A DNA stretch of 64,000 nucleotides from Paenibacillus sp. OVF10 (GTDB taxonomy: Bacteria; Bacillota; Bacilli; Paenibacillales; Paenibacillaceae): the NCBI GenBank assembly GCA_022836915.1, contig CP094668.1, forward strand, positions 2,480,001 to 2,544,000. Direction: 5' to 3'. Below are positions 49,256-60,199 of this stretch, one piece after another (the first letter of the stretch is position 1; each line of letters starts with the position of its first letter). Below the pieces are notes generated by a model that worked only from the letters and a program-made list of their open reading frames with translations, did not search any database and was not told where the DNA came from. A program made the translations under genes and the position numbers.

Positions 49256-51672
49256 ATGATATTCAAGCGCACAGCAGACCCATTACCCAAAGGGCGTTAT
49301 TTCAGACGCAGCCTGATGATGATTCTGTTTATCGCCTGCATTCCGGGAGTCATTACAGGTGTGCTGTTGTATGGCTGGGTCACCGTCAAAATGGAAAAGA
49401 TTTTGCAGCAAACGCATCTGCATCAGTTTGAACAACGTACCGTGTGGGTTGGCGATCAATTGGATGCGCTTGAATTGACCTTCTCGCAGTGGGCCTTCGA
49501 TCCGGTTTTCGATAATCGTCTGAAAGAGCTCGATTTTGTATTCAAGTATAAACAGGTTCATGAACTGTACCGATTGCTGCTGATGATTCAGAATTCCAAT
49601 ACATTGATCGGCAAAGTTCAATTGTATCTGGGGGAACCCCGGGCCGTGAAGATGGATTCTGAACGATATGATTTTATCAAAGATGCTGGGGAGATCGAGA
49701 AGTATGAACGGTTGACTCACCAGCCCCAGGCCACATATTGGTCACGCTCCATGGAGGGGACATCCATGATGATGGTGAATCGACTTCCGGGTGGAAGCGA
49801 CGATGCACTGGGGGCACTAACGATCACGCTGGATAACAAGCAACTGGGTAACATGTTACAGACCTTGTCTCCGTATAATGGCGGGACGACATTCCTGCTG
49901 GATGAGCAGGGCAAGCCCATGCTTCCACAAGACCAGGCGCTTGGTGGATTACAGCATACTGTCCGTGAACATCTGTTGAACCTGGAAGGGAATCTGTCTT
50001 CATTTCTAATGGAATATGAAGGACTGACCTACTCGGTTCAATCGGGCACCTTCCGCAGATTAGGTACCGATTGGACTTATGTGTCTGCGGTTCCCCTCAA
50101 TGAAATTGTAGCTCCGATTGTGTCTGTACCCCGAATCGTTCTTCTCATCAACGGATCTGGACTCTTGCTGGCTCTGATCCTGTCGTGGGTCGGTTCGCTC
50201 CAGCTCTATAAACCGTTTACGAAATTACTGCGAATGTTTACCGTGACTGGAGCACCGGTCGATGCTATAGCGCCAGAAGTGTCATCCTCTCCTCAATTGT
50301 CGTACGCAGCTTCTACCCGTTCAAATGGGTCTGTACAACTGGATGAAATCAAGCATATTGAACAGCGCTGGATTGGTGTTAATCAGGAGAGAGAATCGTT
50401 GCAGCAACGGTTGGAAGAGCAACTTCCACTCGCCCGGGAGAGCTTGTTGATTCAGCTCACGTTGGGTCATCTGTTACTGTCATCCGACCATGAATGGAAG
50501 CAACGTCTGGCACAGCTGGGGTGGGTTCTTCGGGATGAGCGGTTTATCATCCTGTTTGCTCACATTCGTCCGAGTGCAGTTCTTCTATATGGGGCTAAGG
50601 AGCGAAATCGGAGTGAATCTCAGGAGTGGATCAGTTTTGCCGCAACCGACATTCTGAACAGGCAGTTGGTGGAACTTCCTTACCGGGCTGAAACGATCAA
50701 TTACCATGACATGTCCATTGCGCTGTTGCTCGCTGTCCCTCCAGAGGTCCAGCCAGAGACACCTGAATTCAGAGAAGAATTATCTCGGATGGCCCAACAT
50801 TGGATTGAAACTGTGCAGTCGGAATGGAACGTTCGCATGACAGTTTCGATCAGCAAACTTACATCAGATGCTTCCCATATCCCACAGCTGGTCAGAGAAT
50901 CAAGGTCTTTATTGAGGAAAAGACATTTCTCAGCCAATGCGACCATCATTGATATGAATGAGGAGGCAGAGCAGGATGTGAATGAACATGGAGCTTATCC
51001 GCTTGAGCTGGAGCAGGCCATCATCTCGGCATTACGGAGTGGTGAACAGGACACTGCTCTGGAACAGTTCAGCATATTTATAGGTACGTATGCCCGATCT
51101 GAAGTGCCGGAGAAGCATGTTCGTCAGGCTTTATTCCAACTGCTGGCACGCATACAACATACCCTTTTGCAATTAGGGGAAGATCCCGTTGAACTGTTTG
51201 GTGTAGGGATGTATGAAGAGGTGCTGCAACTGCAAGATCTGGATGAACTGTTCCTGTGGTTCAGAGAACGTATTGTGCACGTATGTGTAGAGGAATTCAC
51301 AGGCAAGGAAGAGAAGCAGATACAGATGGCTGTTCATCAGATGAAGGAGCATGCGGAGCAGCAGTATGCAGAAGCGTTATCGCTGGATGAATTGGCAGAT
51401 CTTCACGGAATTCATTCCTACACATTAAGCCGGGCATTCAAGCAGGCATTTGGGCAGAACTTTGTGGACTATCTGACTGAGGTAAGGCTCCACCGGGCCA
51501 AAGAGCTGCTTGAATCGACAGACGTCAAGATCAGTGAAATTGCGGAGCAGGTGGGCTATCAGCCCAGTTACTTCAATCGTTTGTTCAAAAAAGTGAGGGA
51601 ACGACGCCAAGTCGTTACCGGGAAGACATTCACAAGCATACCGGGCACAATCGGGGTAACCGCTCCGTTTAA
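49256..51672 (+). CDS. Membrane-bound AraC family regulator (YesN/CACHE type, one frameshift near the end)
   Basis: Two transmembrane helices (about 20-42 and 298-318) enclose an extracellular sensor of about 255 residues, followed by a HAMP-less cytoplasmic linker and a C-terminal AraC HTH pair (about 700-800: YAEALSLDELADLHGIHSYTLSRAFKQ, VKISEIAEQVGYQPSYFNRLFKK). The A6 run 51587-51592 breaks the frame in the last helix; one added A restores SEGTTPSRYRE, the conserved AraC end, and a stop at 51672 (805 residues). It likely senses an extracellular glycan fragment and activates the locus. Confidence 0.87.
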
Positions 51673-51714
51673 ATCACGCCTTAGTTTTCAGCCCAAAGGA
51701 GAGTGGGATGTGAC

Positions 51715-53231
51715 GTGTCACAGGACAAGCCAAATATTATTTTTCTCATGACGGATCAGCAGCGATGGGACTGTATTGGAACGTTCAATGAACATATTCA
51801 TACACCGAATCTCGATAAACTTGCAGCCGAGGGAATCACTTTCCGAGATGCGGTCTGCCAATCGCCAATGTGTGCGCCGAGCCGAAGCTCCATGATGATG
51901 GGATATTATCCGTCACAGCTTGGGGTTAGAACAAATTATGGCGGATTGTTCGAGGAAGACAAGCTGCCCTCTGAACCTTTGCCGGAGTTGATGCATCGGG
52001 CAGGCTATCAGACAGCCGGATTCGGAAAAACACATTGGAACCATAGCGAGGGCGTAGACGAGCCTTCCACGCGAGGGTTCGAAGTAAGATCCATCGGACT
52101 TTCTCGTCAAAGTGGTCATTATGAACAGGGAGCGACAATGATGGGTGACTCCCATCCCGAAGCACTGGAAGCCTACCATCAGGAGACCAAGGATTTTGGT
52201 AGCGGTGAGGAAAATGTCAATGGTTATACAGGGCTTACGAGTCAGATTCCGATGAATCAGCATCGGGATGGCTGGCTAGCCGAACAGGCGCTGCAATTTT
52301 TAGATGAAGGGATAGACCCGGAGCGGCCGTTATTTTTTTATCTGTCTTTCCTGAAGCCACATGCCGGGTTCAATGTGCCCAAAGCATTCGAAGACCTGTA
52401 CAGGCTGGAAGATATTCCGGATATCCCGCAACCTCCGTGGGAGGATGAAGTGCAGACTCACCTGGCAGCTTCCGATGAACTGAATTCGAGTAGTCGCCAG
52501 TCGTACCTCGATAAGAAGAAGGTATGGGACCAGCGCAGTTCGGAGGAGCGGAGGAGGACCACGTTAAGATACTGGGCGAATTGCTCCTGGCTCGATCATT
52601 ACTTTGGACTCGCTTTGGAGAAGTTGGAGAACCATGGGAGGCTGGAGAACGCGCTGATTGTATTTGTCTCGGATCATGGAGAGATGCTGGGGGAACGACA
52701 GTTTCGCTTCACCAAATATAATCTGTATGACAGCAGTGTGAGGGTGCCGCTCATATTGTCCGGTACCCACATTCAGGAGCAGAAGCGCGGAACGATTGAT
52801 CAGGAGCCTGCGGAATTGGTGGATCTGGTGCCCACATTGACGCGTGCAGCCGGACTCGAAGCGAATCCGATGCTTCCTGGTGTCGATCTGCTGGGCGATC
52901 TCCGGCATCGCGGAACGTTCTGTGAATTCCATGGGAAGGGGTAACCGCACCTCATTCGGCTCCAGCCTATATGTGGCGGACTGCGGAGTGGAAGCTCATT
53001 CTGTACATGGAAGGCTCTGTCGCGGAATCCGCATCCAGAGTGCATGAAACGAAGGGGGAATTATATCACCTGACGGTTGACCCTCATGAGTGGAAGAACC
53101 TGTATGATGAGGAGCAGCATGCTGTAATTCGGGAGCAATTAAAGACCGAACTGCTAATGCATCTGGCTGTCAGTTGGGCGAAAGGCCCCTTTTTCTATGA
53201 TCGTGGAGGAACCAAGCAGTTAGAGCGGTAG
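51715..53231 (+). CDS. Cys-type sulfatase (one frameshift)
   Basis: Type I sulfatase of the alkaline phosphatase superfamily. Metal Asp14 in FLMTDQQRWD; the modified residue is Cys53 in MCAPSRSSMMMG, which fits C-x-P-S-R-xxx(L/M)-x-G; FVSDHGEMLGE carries further metal ligands. No signal peptide is seen, so it probably acts inside the cell on imported sulfated oligosaccharides. GTG 51715 has a usable ribosome site; a GTG at 51703 abuts it. The frame breaks at GGGG 52938-52941; one added G gives 505 residues. The maturing enzyme (FGE) is encoded 3.6 kb downstream. Confidence 0.87.
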
Positions 53232-53251
53232 ATAGACCATGTTGACCGGGC

Positions 53252-53342
53252 AACCGGAGGCAAAGCAGTTATTGCTGAACCAGATCAGTCGATCTCATTA
53301 GACTGGCTCGTAGGGACAGAGATAACAGGCTTTGCTTTTTTT
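53252..53342 (+). terminator. Possible terminator between sulfatase and lyase genes
   Basis: Imperfect arms around GGCAAAGCAGTTAT and ATAACAGGCTTTGC with a long loop and a following T7 run. It could lower transcription into the lyase gene. Confidence 0.45.
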
Positions 53343-53381
53343 GTACGCATATACTAACCAATCGATGGAGGGGAATTGTAA

Positions 53382-55279
53382 ATGAAAACCAAAACGACTG
53401 TGGCCAGAGGAACAAAAGTACTATTCACATTGCTGTTAAGTGGAGTTATTGGATGGACAGGCATTGTTTCACCGGGAGGGGCAGTACTTCAGGCAGATGC
53501 CGCAGAAGGGTCTGCACCACGTCTGGTTGAAAATCTGGGACGAGGTCTTACTGCCGTATATCTGGGAGAAAACAAGGTATATTTGAGCTGGCGTCTGCTT
53601 GGGACCGAATCGCAGCAGGTTACATTTGATATCTATCGTAGGACGGGTACAGAAGAAGTGAAGCTGAATGACCAGCCTTTGACGCAGGGAACCAATTATA
53701 CGGACACGAATGTAGATGTAACCCAGAGTCATACGTATATCGTGAAGTCTTATGTAGACGGTAGATTACAGGATGAGAGTGCCGAGGTTGTATTGGCAGC
53801 CAATCCCGAGATCCGCTATTACTTCAGTATTCCATTGCAAAATATAACATCCAATCCGTCGGATTATTTTGTGCAGCATGGCTGGCCTGGGGATCTGGAC
53901 GGTGATGGGGAATATGAATACGTGGTCACTCGCATTCCGGTGAACGGTGGCAATAAATATGTGGAAGCCTACAGTCTGACCGAAGGTTTCCTGTGGCGGA
54001 TTGATCTGGGACCATACAGTGTCACAACGATAGATACATATAATGCGCCGCCTGCTTCTGTCAGTGAATTTGGAGTGGCTGGACTTGGGGGCTGGCGGGA
54101 CAACGACAATATAACGGTATTTGATCTGGATAGTGACGGGATGGCTGAAGTACTGCTACGTACCTTTGAAGGGGTAACGTTTGCAGATGGTCAGGTCGTT
54201 CCTGCGACAACGGAGCGTGCTCAATATGTGTCCGTCGTGGATGGATGGACCGGAACAGAAGCGGCACGCACAGCGATAACCAATGATTATGCAGCCGATG
54301 GTCCGCTCAGTGGGCACTTTGGCATTGCTTATCTGGATGGTGAACATCCAAGCCTGATTACGGCGCTCAAGAATCGTGCGCTTAGCCGCAACTTTCAGTA
54401 TGTGACCTCAGCTTATGACTATGCTGGTGGAGCCCTGACTGAGCGATGGAGACATGTAGGGGCGGACGGTGAGTTTTTCCACCAGATTCGCATATTGGAT
54501 CTCAATGGGGATGGGAAGGATGAGGTGTCATTCGGAGGCTGGGCACTGGATGATAACGGAGAGACCTTGTACAGTCTGCCGGGTGTAGTTCATGGCGATC
54601 GTTTCCACATTACAGACATTGATCCGGATCGGCCGGGGCTGGAGCAGTTCGGAATTCAGCAGGCGGAGAACGGCAACTTTAATCAATTTCCTTGGTTTTA
54701 TGCCGATGCGGCGACGGGCGAGATCATTCGTACAGGGAAATCCCGCAGGACGTCGCACGGGGAACACTGGCGGATATTGATCCAACGCACAATGGGCTTG
54801 AGATGTGGTCCAGTTCAGGCAATATCTACAATGTGGATGGCGAAGTGATTAGTTCAGTTCAGCCCTCAACCAATTTCAGAATTTGGTGGGATGGTGATGT
54901 GCTCGGCGAGCTGCTGGATAAGAACTTTGTGGAAAAGTGGGACTGGCAGCAGAACACGACGGCACGTCTGTTTACAGCCGATGATGTTCGCGTGAATTCC
55001 AGAAATGCTCCTGTGCTCTATGGCGATCTGCTGGGGGATTGGAGAGAGGAAATTCTCTATGAAACGAGTGATTTCACAGCATTGCGTCTGTATACAACAA
55101 CGATACCATCCGATGTTCGCATCTACACGTTGCCGCATAACCCGGCCTACCGCAATGGGCTAGCGGTAAAAGGATATATGCAATCCTTGTTGACGGATTA
55201 TTATCTGGGTGAAGGAATGACAACACCAACCGTTCCGGACATTCTTCCTGTCGTGTACAATGGGGATCAGGAATCTTAA
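53382..55279 (+). CDS. PL11-like rhamnogalacturonan lyase, secreted (one frameshift)
   Basis: Signal peptide (about 1-40, ending ADAAEG), then an FN3-like start (PRLVENLGRGLTAVYLGENKVYLSWRLLGTE) and a beta-propeller with Ca-binding D-x-D-x-D-G-x-x-E repeats (GDLDGDGEYEYVV, FDLDSDGMAEVLLRT, LDLNGDGKDEVSFGG) as in Bacillus YesW/YesX lyases. The C-terminal part has LYGDLLGDWREEILYETSD and RLYTTTIP, strongly PL11-like. The frame breaks at GGG 54735-54737; one base gives 632 residues. The central region is more divergent than YesW, so the substrate may not be plain rhamnogalacturonan I. Confidence 0.83.
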
Positions 55280-55293
55280 ACCAAGGGAAGGGG

Positions 55294-56375
55294 ATGCTTC
55301 AGATGCATGGTCAGATACCTGAAAAGGAAACTTCCTGCTGTTGTTCTGCAAGTCGGAGCGGCACGATGGAAGTGAAAATTCAATCAGAGGATACGCCTGA
55401 ATCGACGGCTTCCCGTGAGAGGAGTGCAGCGTCCGACCATGCACTTTCACTTTCCGTTGAACGTCTACCACCTAGTGCGCTGGCGGGGACGATAGATACA
55501 TCTCCGGGCGAAACGACAGGAACAGCATATTAATTGACGGTGGAAGGTTCCTTATGGGTACCAATGATCCTGAAGCTTTTGCAGGAGATGGGGAAGGTCC
55601 TGTCAGGGAAACACAGGTAGACTCCTTTTATCTGGATGAATGCACGGTGACCAATGCACAGTTTGGACAGTTTGTAAGGGAGACAGGATACCGAACAGAG
55701 GCCGAGCGATTCGGCTGGTCCTTCGTTTTTCATCTGTTCGTTTCTCCGCAAACGTCTGCACATGTTCGTACCGTGGTGCAGTCAACGCCATGGTGGTGGG
55801 TTGTCGAAGGTGCGGACTGGGCTCATCCTGAAGGGCCTGACTCCGATGTGAACGAGAGGGCTGACCATCCCGCTATTCATATCTCCTGGAACGATGCCAA
55901 CGCGTATTGTGGCTGGGCAGGTACGCGCCTGCCCACAGAAGCAGAGTGGGAATATGCGGCACGAGGTGGATTAATCCAGAAGAAATATCCCTGGGGCGAC
56001 GTTCTTCGGCCGGATGGACAACACCAGTGCAACATCTGGCAAGGGACCTTTCCGACTCAAAATAATGCCGCAGATGGTTATGCGGGTACAGCTCCATCCC
56101 GATCCTTTCCTGCCAACGGATATGGATTGTACAACATGTCAGGTAATGTATGGGAATGGTGCGCTGACAACTATGTTACGGATCATGAGAAGTCTATACT
56201 TGCTAAGACTGTTATTACTTCCAATGAAGTTCGCAAGGTGTTAAAAGGCGGTTCATACCTGTGCCACCGTTCTTATTGCAATCGGTACAGAGTGGCAGCA
56301 AGGATTCCAAATACGCCGGACACATCCACCGGACATATCGGTTTCAGATGTGCATTTGATGTATTGCCGGTATAG
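55294..56375 (+). CDS. Formylglycine-generating enzyme (sulfatase-modifying factor, one frameshift)
   Basis: Oxidises the sulfatase active-site Cys to formylglycine. The body matches the Streptomyces enzyme: FLMGTNDPEAF, VDSFYLDECTVTNAQFGQFV, FGWSFVFHLFV, TPWWWVVEGADWAHPEGPDS, HPAIHISWNDANAYCGWAG, NIWQGTFPTQN and, at the end, GGSYLCHRSYCNRYRVAAR with both Cu-binding catalytic cysteines. An N-terminal extension of about 80 residues (with CCCSASRSG) reads in another frame; the break is at 55530-55531 and one added T gives 360 residues. It starts 15 bp after the lyase gene (ATG 55303 is an alternative). Confidence 0.87.
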
Positions 56376-56428
56376 CGTGCTATTGATATGACATACCGAA
56401 TACGATTATGTATATGTGAAAGGATTAC

Positions 56429-56454
56429 AAGCGACTCATGTGAGTCGCTTTTTT
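56429..56454 (+). terminator. Rho-independent terminator
   Basis: Perfect arms AAGCGACTCA (56429-56438) / TGAGTCGCTT (56441-56450) and a T-run. It ends the PL11-FGE transcript. Confidence 0.85.
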
Positions 56455-56544
56455 CCTTTACTGATCCGAAAGGATAATTCCGTTATTTCACGAATACAAC
56501 AGAGAACTCAGCGAATTCAAAATCACAGACAAAGGGTGTGCCAT

Positions 56545-57153
56545 ATGACGAATCTATTCGAACATTGTTCAGGTCAAACATTATCTGCCAACCTGGGATG
56601 GCTGAACGAGCCAGCAGATTGGTACATTGAAGACGGCAAAGTAACGATAACCGTTTCGCCAATCAGTGACTTTTTCATTGATCCGGGAGGTGAGCCGGTG
56701 AAAGCTTCAGCTCCATTTTTACATACGATAGTCAAGGGAGATTTCAGCATCGTCACTCGAGTACAGGTGGACATGAAAGAACAGTATGATTCGGGCTGCC
56801 TGATGGTGAGGGTGGACGATACGAATTGGGCTAAAGTTTGCTTTGAGTATTTTGAAGAACAGCCGTCTATTCTTAGTGTTGTTACTCGAGGTAACTCGGA
56901 TGATTGTGTATCAGCACCTGTAGACGTTAACAAGCCTTATTTACGTGTAGCCCGGGCAGGCAACAGCTTTGCTTTCCATTATTCTCAGGATGGAGAGAAG
57001 TGGAAGCTGGTTCGTTATTTCGGCCTCGACTGCCCGGAAGAGATCAAAGTTGGCATTGTGGCCCAATCCCCCATTGGGCAAGGGACCACGGTTATTTTTA
57101 CAGATGTACAGCTTCAACATGGGGTGACCGGAAGTGTTCGCCGGGTAGAATAA
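56545..57153 (+). CDS. DUF1349 (concanavalin-like) protein
   Basis: A 202-residue jelly-roll protein of the DUF1349 family, related to the C-terminal accessory domain of GH43 xylosidases: LSANLGWLNEPADWYIEDGKV, GDFSIVTRVQVDM, DSGCLMVRVDD, WAKVCFEYF and FAFHYSQDGEKWKLVRYF. No signal peptide. ATG 56545 has AAAGGG eight bases upstream, better than the ATG at 56416, which lies within the terminator region. It may bind sugar; its role in the locus is unknown. Confidence 0.75.
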   Translation: MTNLFEHCSGQTLSANLGWLNEPADWYIEDGKVTITVSPISDFFIDPGGEPVKASAPFLHTIVKGDFSIVTRVQVDMKEQYDSGCLMVRVDDTNWAKVCFEYFEEQPSILSVVTRGNSDDCVSAPVDVNKPYLRVARAGNSFAFHYSQDGEKWKLVRYFGLDCPEEIKVGIVAQSPIGQGTTVIFTDVQLQHGVTGSVRRVE

Positions 57154-57179
57154 CAGTGACCGTAAGGTTGTTCTGTCAT

Positions 57180-58285
57180 TTATTTCACCCGAATTAGCAA
57201 TCCGAACAGGCCGAGTACAGCAAAGGCCAGAAATGCTGTTGTATTGGAGAACATTTCAATCGTGTAACCTGCCATGGATGAGCCAAGGAATTGTCCAACA
57301 CCCAGAGCAAGAAAGGCAAGACTAATTCCGATGGACACATTTGGCCTGAATAGTCTCGTTGCCCAAACGATAAATACACTGGTCAGGAAAATATATGTGC
57401 TGCCAAATATGATCGCAGAGATGAGACTGGCAGTCATGGATGGAAGAAGGATTACCCCCAGCGAGATCGCTAATAACAGTATGCCTATTCGGTAGGACCA
57501 CCCAATCTCAATACGTTCAATAATGCGACCAGCACATCCACCGAGTATCCCCATAACCCCCATCACAATCCAGAACAACACGGCTTCCGAATCGGAGGCC
57601 CCTTTCTCGTCTGTGAGGAAGTTTCGGGCAAAGGTCCAGTAGATCGCTGAACTAACACCAGTTAACAGACAAGCCATCAGCAAAGCAGAACCCGCTCTGG
57701 TTGGTTTCATACATGTCCAGATGGATTTGGTACAAGGCAGTGTCTTTGTAGGTGGAATAACACGTCTGTTCCACACCAGAACAACAACACCGATTACAGC
57801 AAACAGGATGTAGGTTAGACGCCAGTAATCCGTGAACAGCCAGTAGAGTGGACCGGATATAACGATTCCGAAACTGGTTCCAGTGTTAATCCAGCTGTTG
57901 CCTCTTGCTTGCAGATCGGGTGCAAGCTCGGCGTTAACCGTGTTACCGAGTGCTGGAGAGGCCCATCCTGTACTCAAACCGGCGAGAAATACGCTGAATG
58001 CAAGGACCCATGCATTCTGAGCAAGAGCAATCCCGATTAATCCGAGCACAGCGCTGATCCCGGCCAATTGGATGACATAATGATGCCCTTTGCGATTAAT
58101 TAACAGCGGTGCACTTAGAAGGGACAAGCAATAAGCAATGTAGGTTCCGGAGTTAATCGCACCTGACGCTGCATCGTTCAGTTGTAAAGCTTCTGAAATT
58201 TCCGGCATAAACAATCCATAACTGAATCGCCCGAATGCATAACAGACAGCGATTAGTGCAATGCCTGGAAAGATAATTTTTTCAT
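57180..58285 (-). CDS. MFS transporter (one frameshift near the start)
   Basis: A major-facilitator permease, about 12 helices, 368 residues after repair. ATG at 58283-58285 (AAGGCGGTGG upstream) begins MKK; the frame breaks at the six-base T-run 58277-58282 (A6 on the coding strand) and continues IIFPGIALIAVCYAFGRFSYGLFMPEIS. One more A joins them. Conserved SYGLFMPEI and RGNSWINTGTSFGI motifs suit drug/sugar exporters of the YbfB type. It is divergently unrelated to the upstream locus but shares a 19-bp operator with the TetR gene next to it. Confidence 0.82.
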
Positions 58286-58302
58286 TAAATCCACCGCCTT
58301 TT

Positions 58303-58321
58303 AGATAGAACGATCATTATA
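58303..58321. promoter_or_regulatory. TetR-type operator, copy 1 (before the MFS gene)
   Basis: AGATAGAACGATCATTATA, an imperfect dyad centred on GATC, 18 bp before the MFS start. An identical 19-bp copy precedes the TetR gene. Confidence 0.75.
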
Positions 58322-58334
58322 TTTCTCATTAAAT

Positions 58335-58362
58335 AAAAAAGTGAGTTGAACTACTAACTCAC
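58335..58362 (-). terminator. Terminator of the TetR gene
   Basis: On the minus strand the stem GTGAGTT (58356-58362 reversed) / AACTCAC (58341-58347 reversed) is followed by TTTTTT. It separates TetR from the MFS operator. Confidence 0.75.
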
Positions 58363-58373
58363 CCTTAATGGCA

Positions 58374-58904
58374 TTACTTGAAACTATTCTTCGTCATATG
58401 GATCAGTTCGCGGCAGACGTTATTTACATTTTCTGTCTCGGCGAGTGCAGTGGAACCCTCCAGCAGCAGGGAGAATTGCAATAGATCTCGATCACTTGCA
58501 GCAGGCGCCAATGTTTGGATTAACGTTCTCATATGTCTTTTATGCGCATTCACTGTCTGCACGATGATATGGTCTGCATGACCACCGAATTCTTCTTTGG
58601 CGCGCAAAAATAAGCACCCTCTTGATTCGTGTTCTTTCAGCCAGGTTGCATGTCCTTCAGCCAGATTGAGGAACATGGGTTGAGTTGTATTGTTTGCATA
58701 TTGCCTGAGCTGTTCTAAATAACGCTGTTCGCGCCGCAGAAGCACCTGGACGATGAGATCATCCTTGGACTCAAAATGGTTATATAACGTCATGATGGCG
58801 ATCCCGGCATCTGATATAATCCGCTTCAAGCCGATGGAATGGAAGCCGTGAAGGTAGAATAATTCTTCAGCCACGTTCAAAAGCATTTCTTTTTTGCTGC
58901 TCAT
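58374..58904 (-). CDS. TetR/AcrR family transcriptional regulator
   Basis: A 176-residue repressor: N-terminal HTH (KEMLLNVAEELFYLHGFHSIGLKRIISDAGIAIMTLYNHFESKDDLI in parts, about 4-50) and a helical ligand domain. ATG 58904 with GGGAGA upstream; an in-frame TTG at 58910 and longer frame to 58946 are alternatives. It lies upstream of the MFS gene in the same direction, separated by a terminator, and both have the same operator, so it likely represses itself and the exporter. Confidence 0.85.
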   Translation of the reverse strand: MSSKKEMLLNVAEELFYLHGFHSIGLKRIISDAGIAIMTLYNHFESKDDLIVQVLLRREQRYLEQLRQYANNTTQPMFLNLAEGHATWLKEHESRGCLFLRAKEEFGGHADHIIVQTVNAHKRHMRTLIQTLAPAASDRDLLQFSLLLEGSTALAETENVNNVCRELIHMTKNSFK

Positions 58905-58931
58905 ATTCAATGATACTCTCCCTTCAAAATA

Positions 58932-58950
58932 AGATAGAACGATCATTATA
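58932..58950. promoter_or_regulatory. TetR-type operator, copy 2 (before the tetR gene)
   Basis: Exact second copy of AGATAGAACGATCATTATA, in the same orientation, 28 bp before the repressor start. Confidence 0.75.
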
Positions 58951-59139
58951 CTCGTAGGCTATAATAAGTCGTTTACATTGTCAAATTTTGTGCCTTCCCT
59001 TGTCTTTGGTTAGTTCAAAGCCTGGGCAGGGCGTTATATGAACAACGTCTTTGCACATTAACCGGACATATGAGAGCACAACATGACAGGTTTTTGGGTG
59101 GTTTATCCGTTATATTAGACATCAAGGAGTGATTATTAC

Positions 59140-59985
59140 ATGAACTGGATCAACGCATTACAGGTCGCTATTCAATATATGGAAGACCACTTGCTCGAAA
59201 ATATGACGATGGAGCAGATTGCAGCGCAGGCCCATATCTCTCCTTTTCATTTTCAACGTACCTTTGCTCTGTTAACAGATGTTACTGTAGCTGAGTACAT
59301 AAAACGCAGACGATTGACACTGGCGGCACATGAACTTCTGCAAAGTGATCACAAAATCATTGATCTGGCGCACAAGTATGGTTACGACACACCCGAATCT
59401 TTCTCCAAAGCATTCCGGAGACAACACGGCATCGCACCAAGCGAGGCACGCAAAAATAGTAGCTCTGTCCAATCGTATAATCGTCTGGTTATTCAAGTAA
59501 GTCTAAAAGGAGCAGAACCGATGAAATATAAAATTGTTGAACATCCCGAATTTACATTAGTGGGGGTGAAGCAGGCTTTTTCATATGTAGATGGAGAACA
59601 TTTGCAAGGGATCGGGAAGATGTGGCAGGAAGCGTGGAAGAGCGGTACAGAGGAGCGTTTATTTGAACTGAACAACGGGGATATTCCAGGGTTACTTGGC
59701 GTCGTTGTGGATCAGAGCGAAATCAAGGAAAAGCAGATGGAATACTGGATTGCTACGGCTTACGACGGTGAAGTGCCGGAAGGATTATCAAGCTTCACCA
59801 TGCCTGCTTCCAAATGGAGTATATTTGAGGTAGAAGGCCCGATGCCGGAGAGCATGCAGCTTCTGTGGAAACAGATTATTTCGGAATGGTTTCCATCCAA
59901 TCCTTATGAGCACGCGTATATGCCAGAGCTGGAAGTATACCCTGGGCCGAACCAACCACCGCAAATCTGGATACCGATTAAATAA
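59140..59985 (+). CDS. AraC family regulator with GyrI-like effector-binding domain
   Basis: A 281-residue activator: AraC HTH pair at the N-terminus (about 8-105: MTMEQIAAQAHISPFHFQRTF and IIDLAHKYGYDTPESFSKAFRR) and a GyrI/Bmr-type ligand-binding domain (about 128-281). Such proteins (Rob/SoxS-like, BmrR-like) respond to small toxic molecules. No partner gene is adjacent. Intact. Confidence 0.87.
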   Translation: MNWINALQVAIQYMEDHLLENMTMEQIAAQAHISPFHFQRTFALLTDVTVAEYIKRRRLTLAAHELLQSDHKIIDLAHKYGYDTPESFSKAFRRQHGIAPSEARKNSSSVQSYNRLVIQVSLKGAEPMKYKIVEHPEFTLVGVKQAFSYVDGEHLQGIGKMWQEAWKSGTEERLFELNNGDIPGLLGVVVDQSEIKEKQMEYWIATAYDGEVPEGLSSFTMPASKWSIFEVEGPMPESMQLLWKQIISEWFPSNPYEHAYMPELEVYPGPNQPPQIWIPIK

Positions 59986-60016
59986 ATTTTAACCGTTTCA
60001 AACTCGATCATTGTAG

Positions 60017-60052
60017 CCCGTAAACACTCGGATAACCGAAGCTGTTTATGGG
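60017..60052 (+). terminator. Hairpin, probable terminator
   Basis: CCCGTAAACA (60017-60026) / TGTTTATGGG (60043-60052), with an inner CTCGG/CCGAAG stem and a weakly T-rich tail, after the AraC-GyrI gene. Confidence 0.5.
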
Positions 60053-60199
60053 TTATTTGGTTGTGATTAATCAGAGATTCGAAGTTGTACAGAGGATGTT
60101 CAAGCGTTGTTCATTTTATAGCAGCCAGGTAAACATGATATATTGGAATGAAGGTTAACAGCTATAAGAGGACAATGAGGTAAACCGCAGGAGGCAGAT

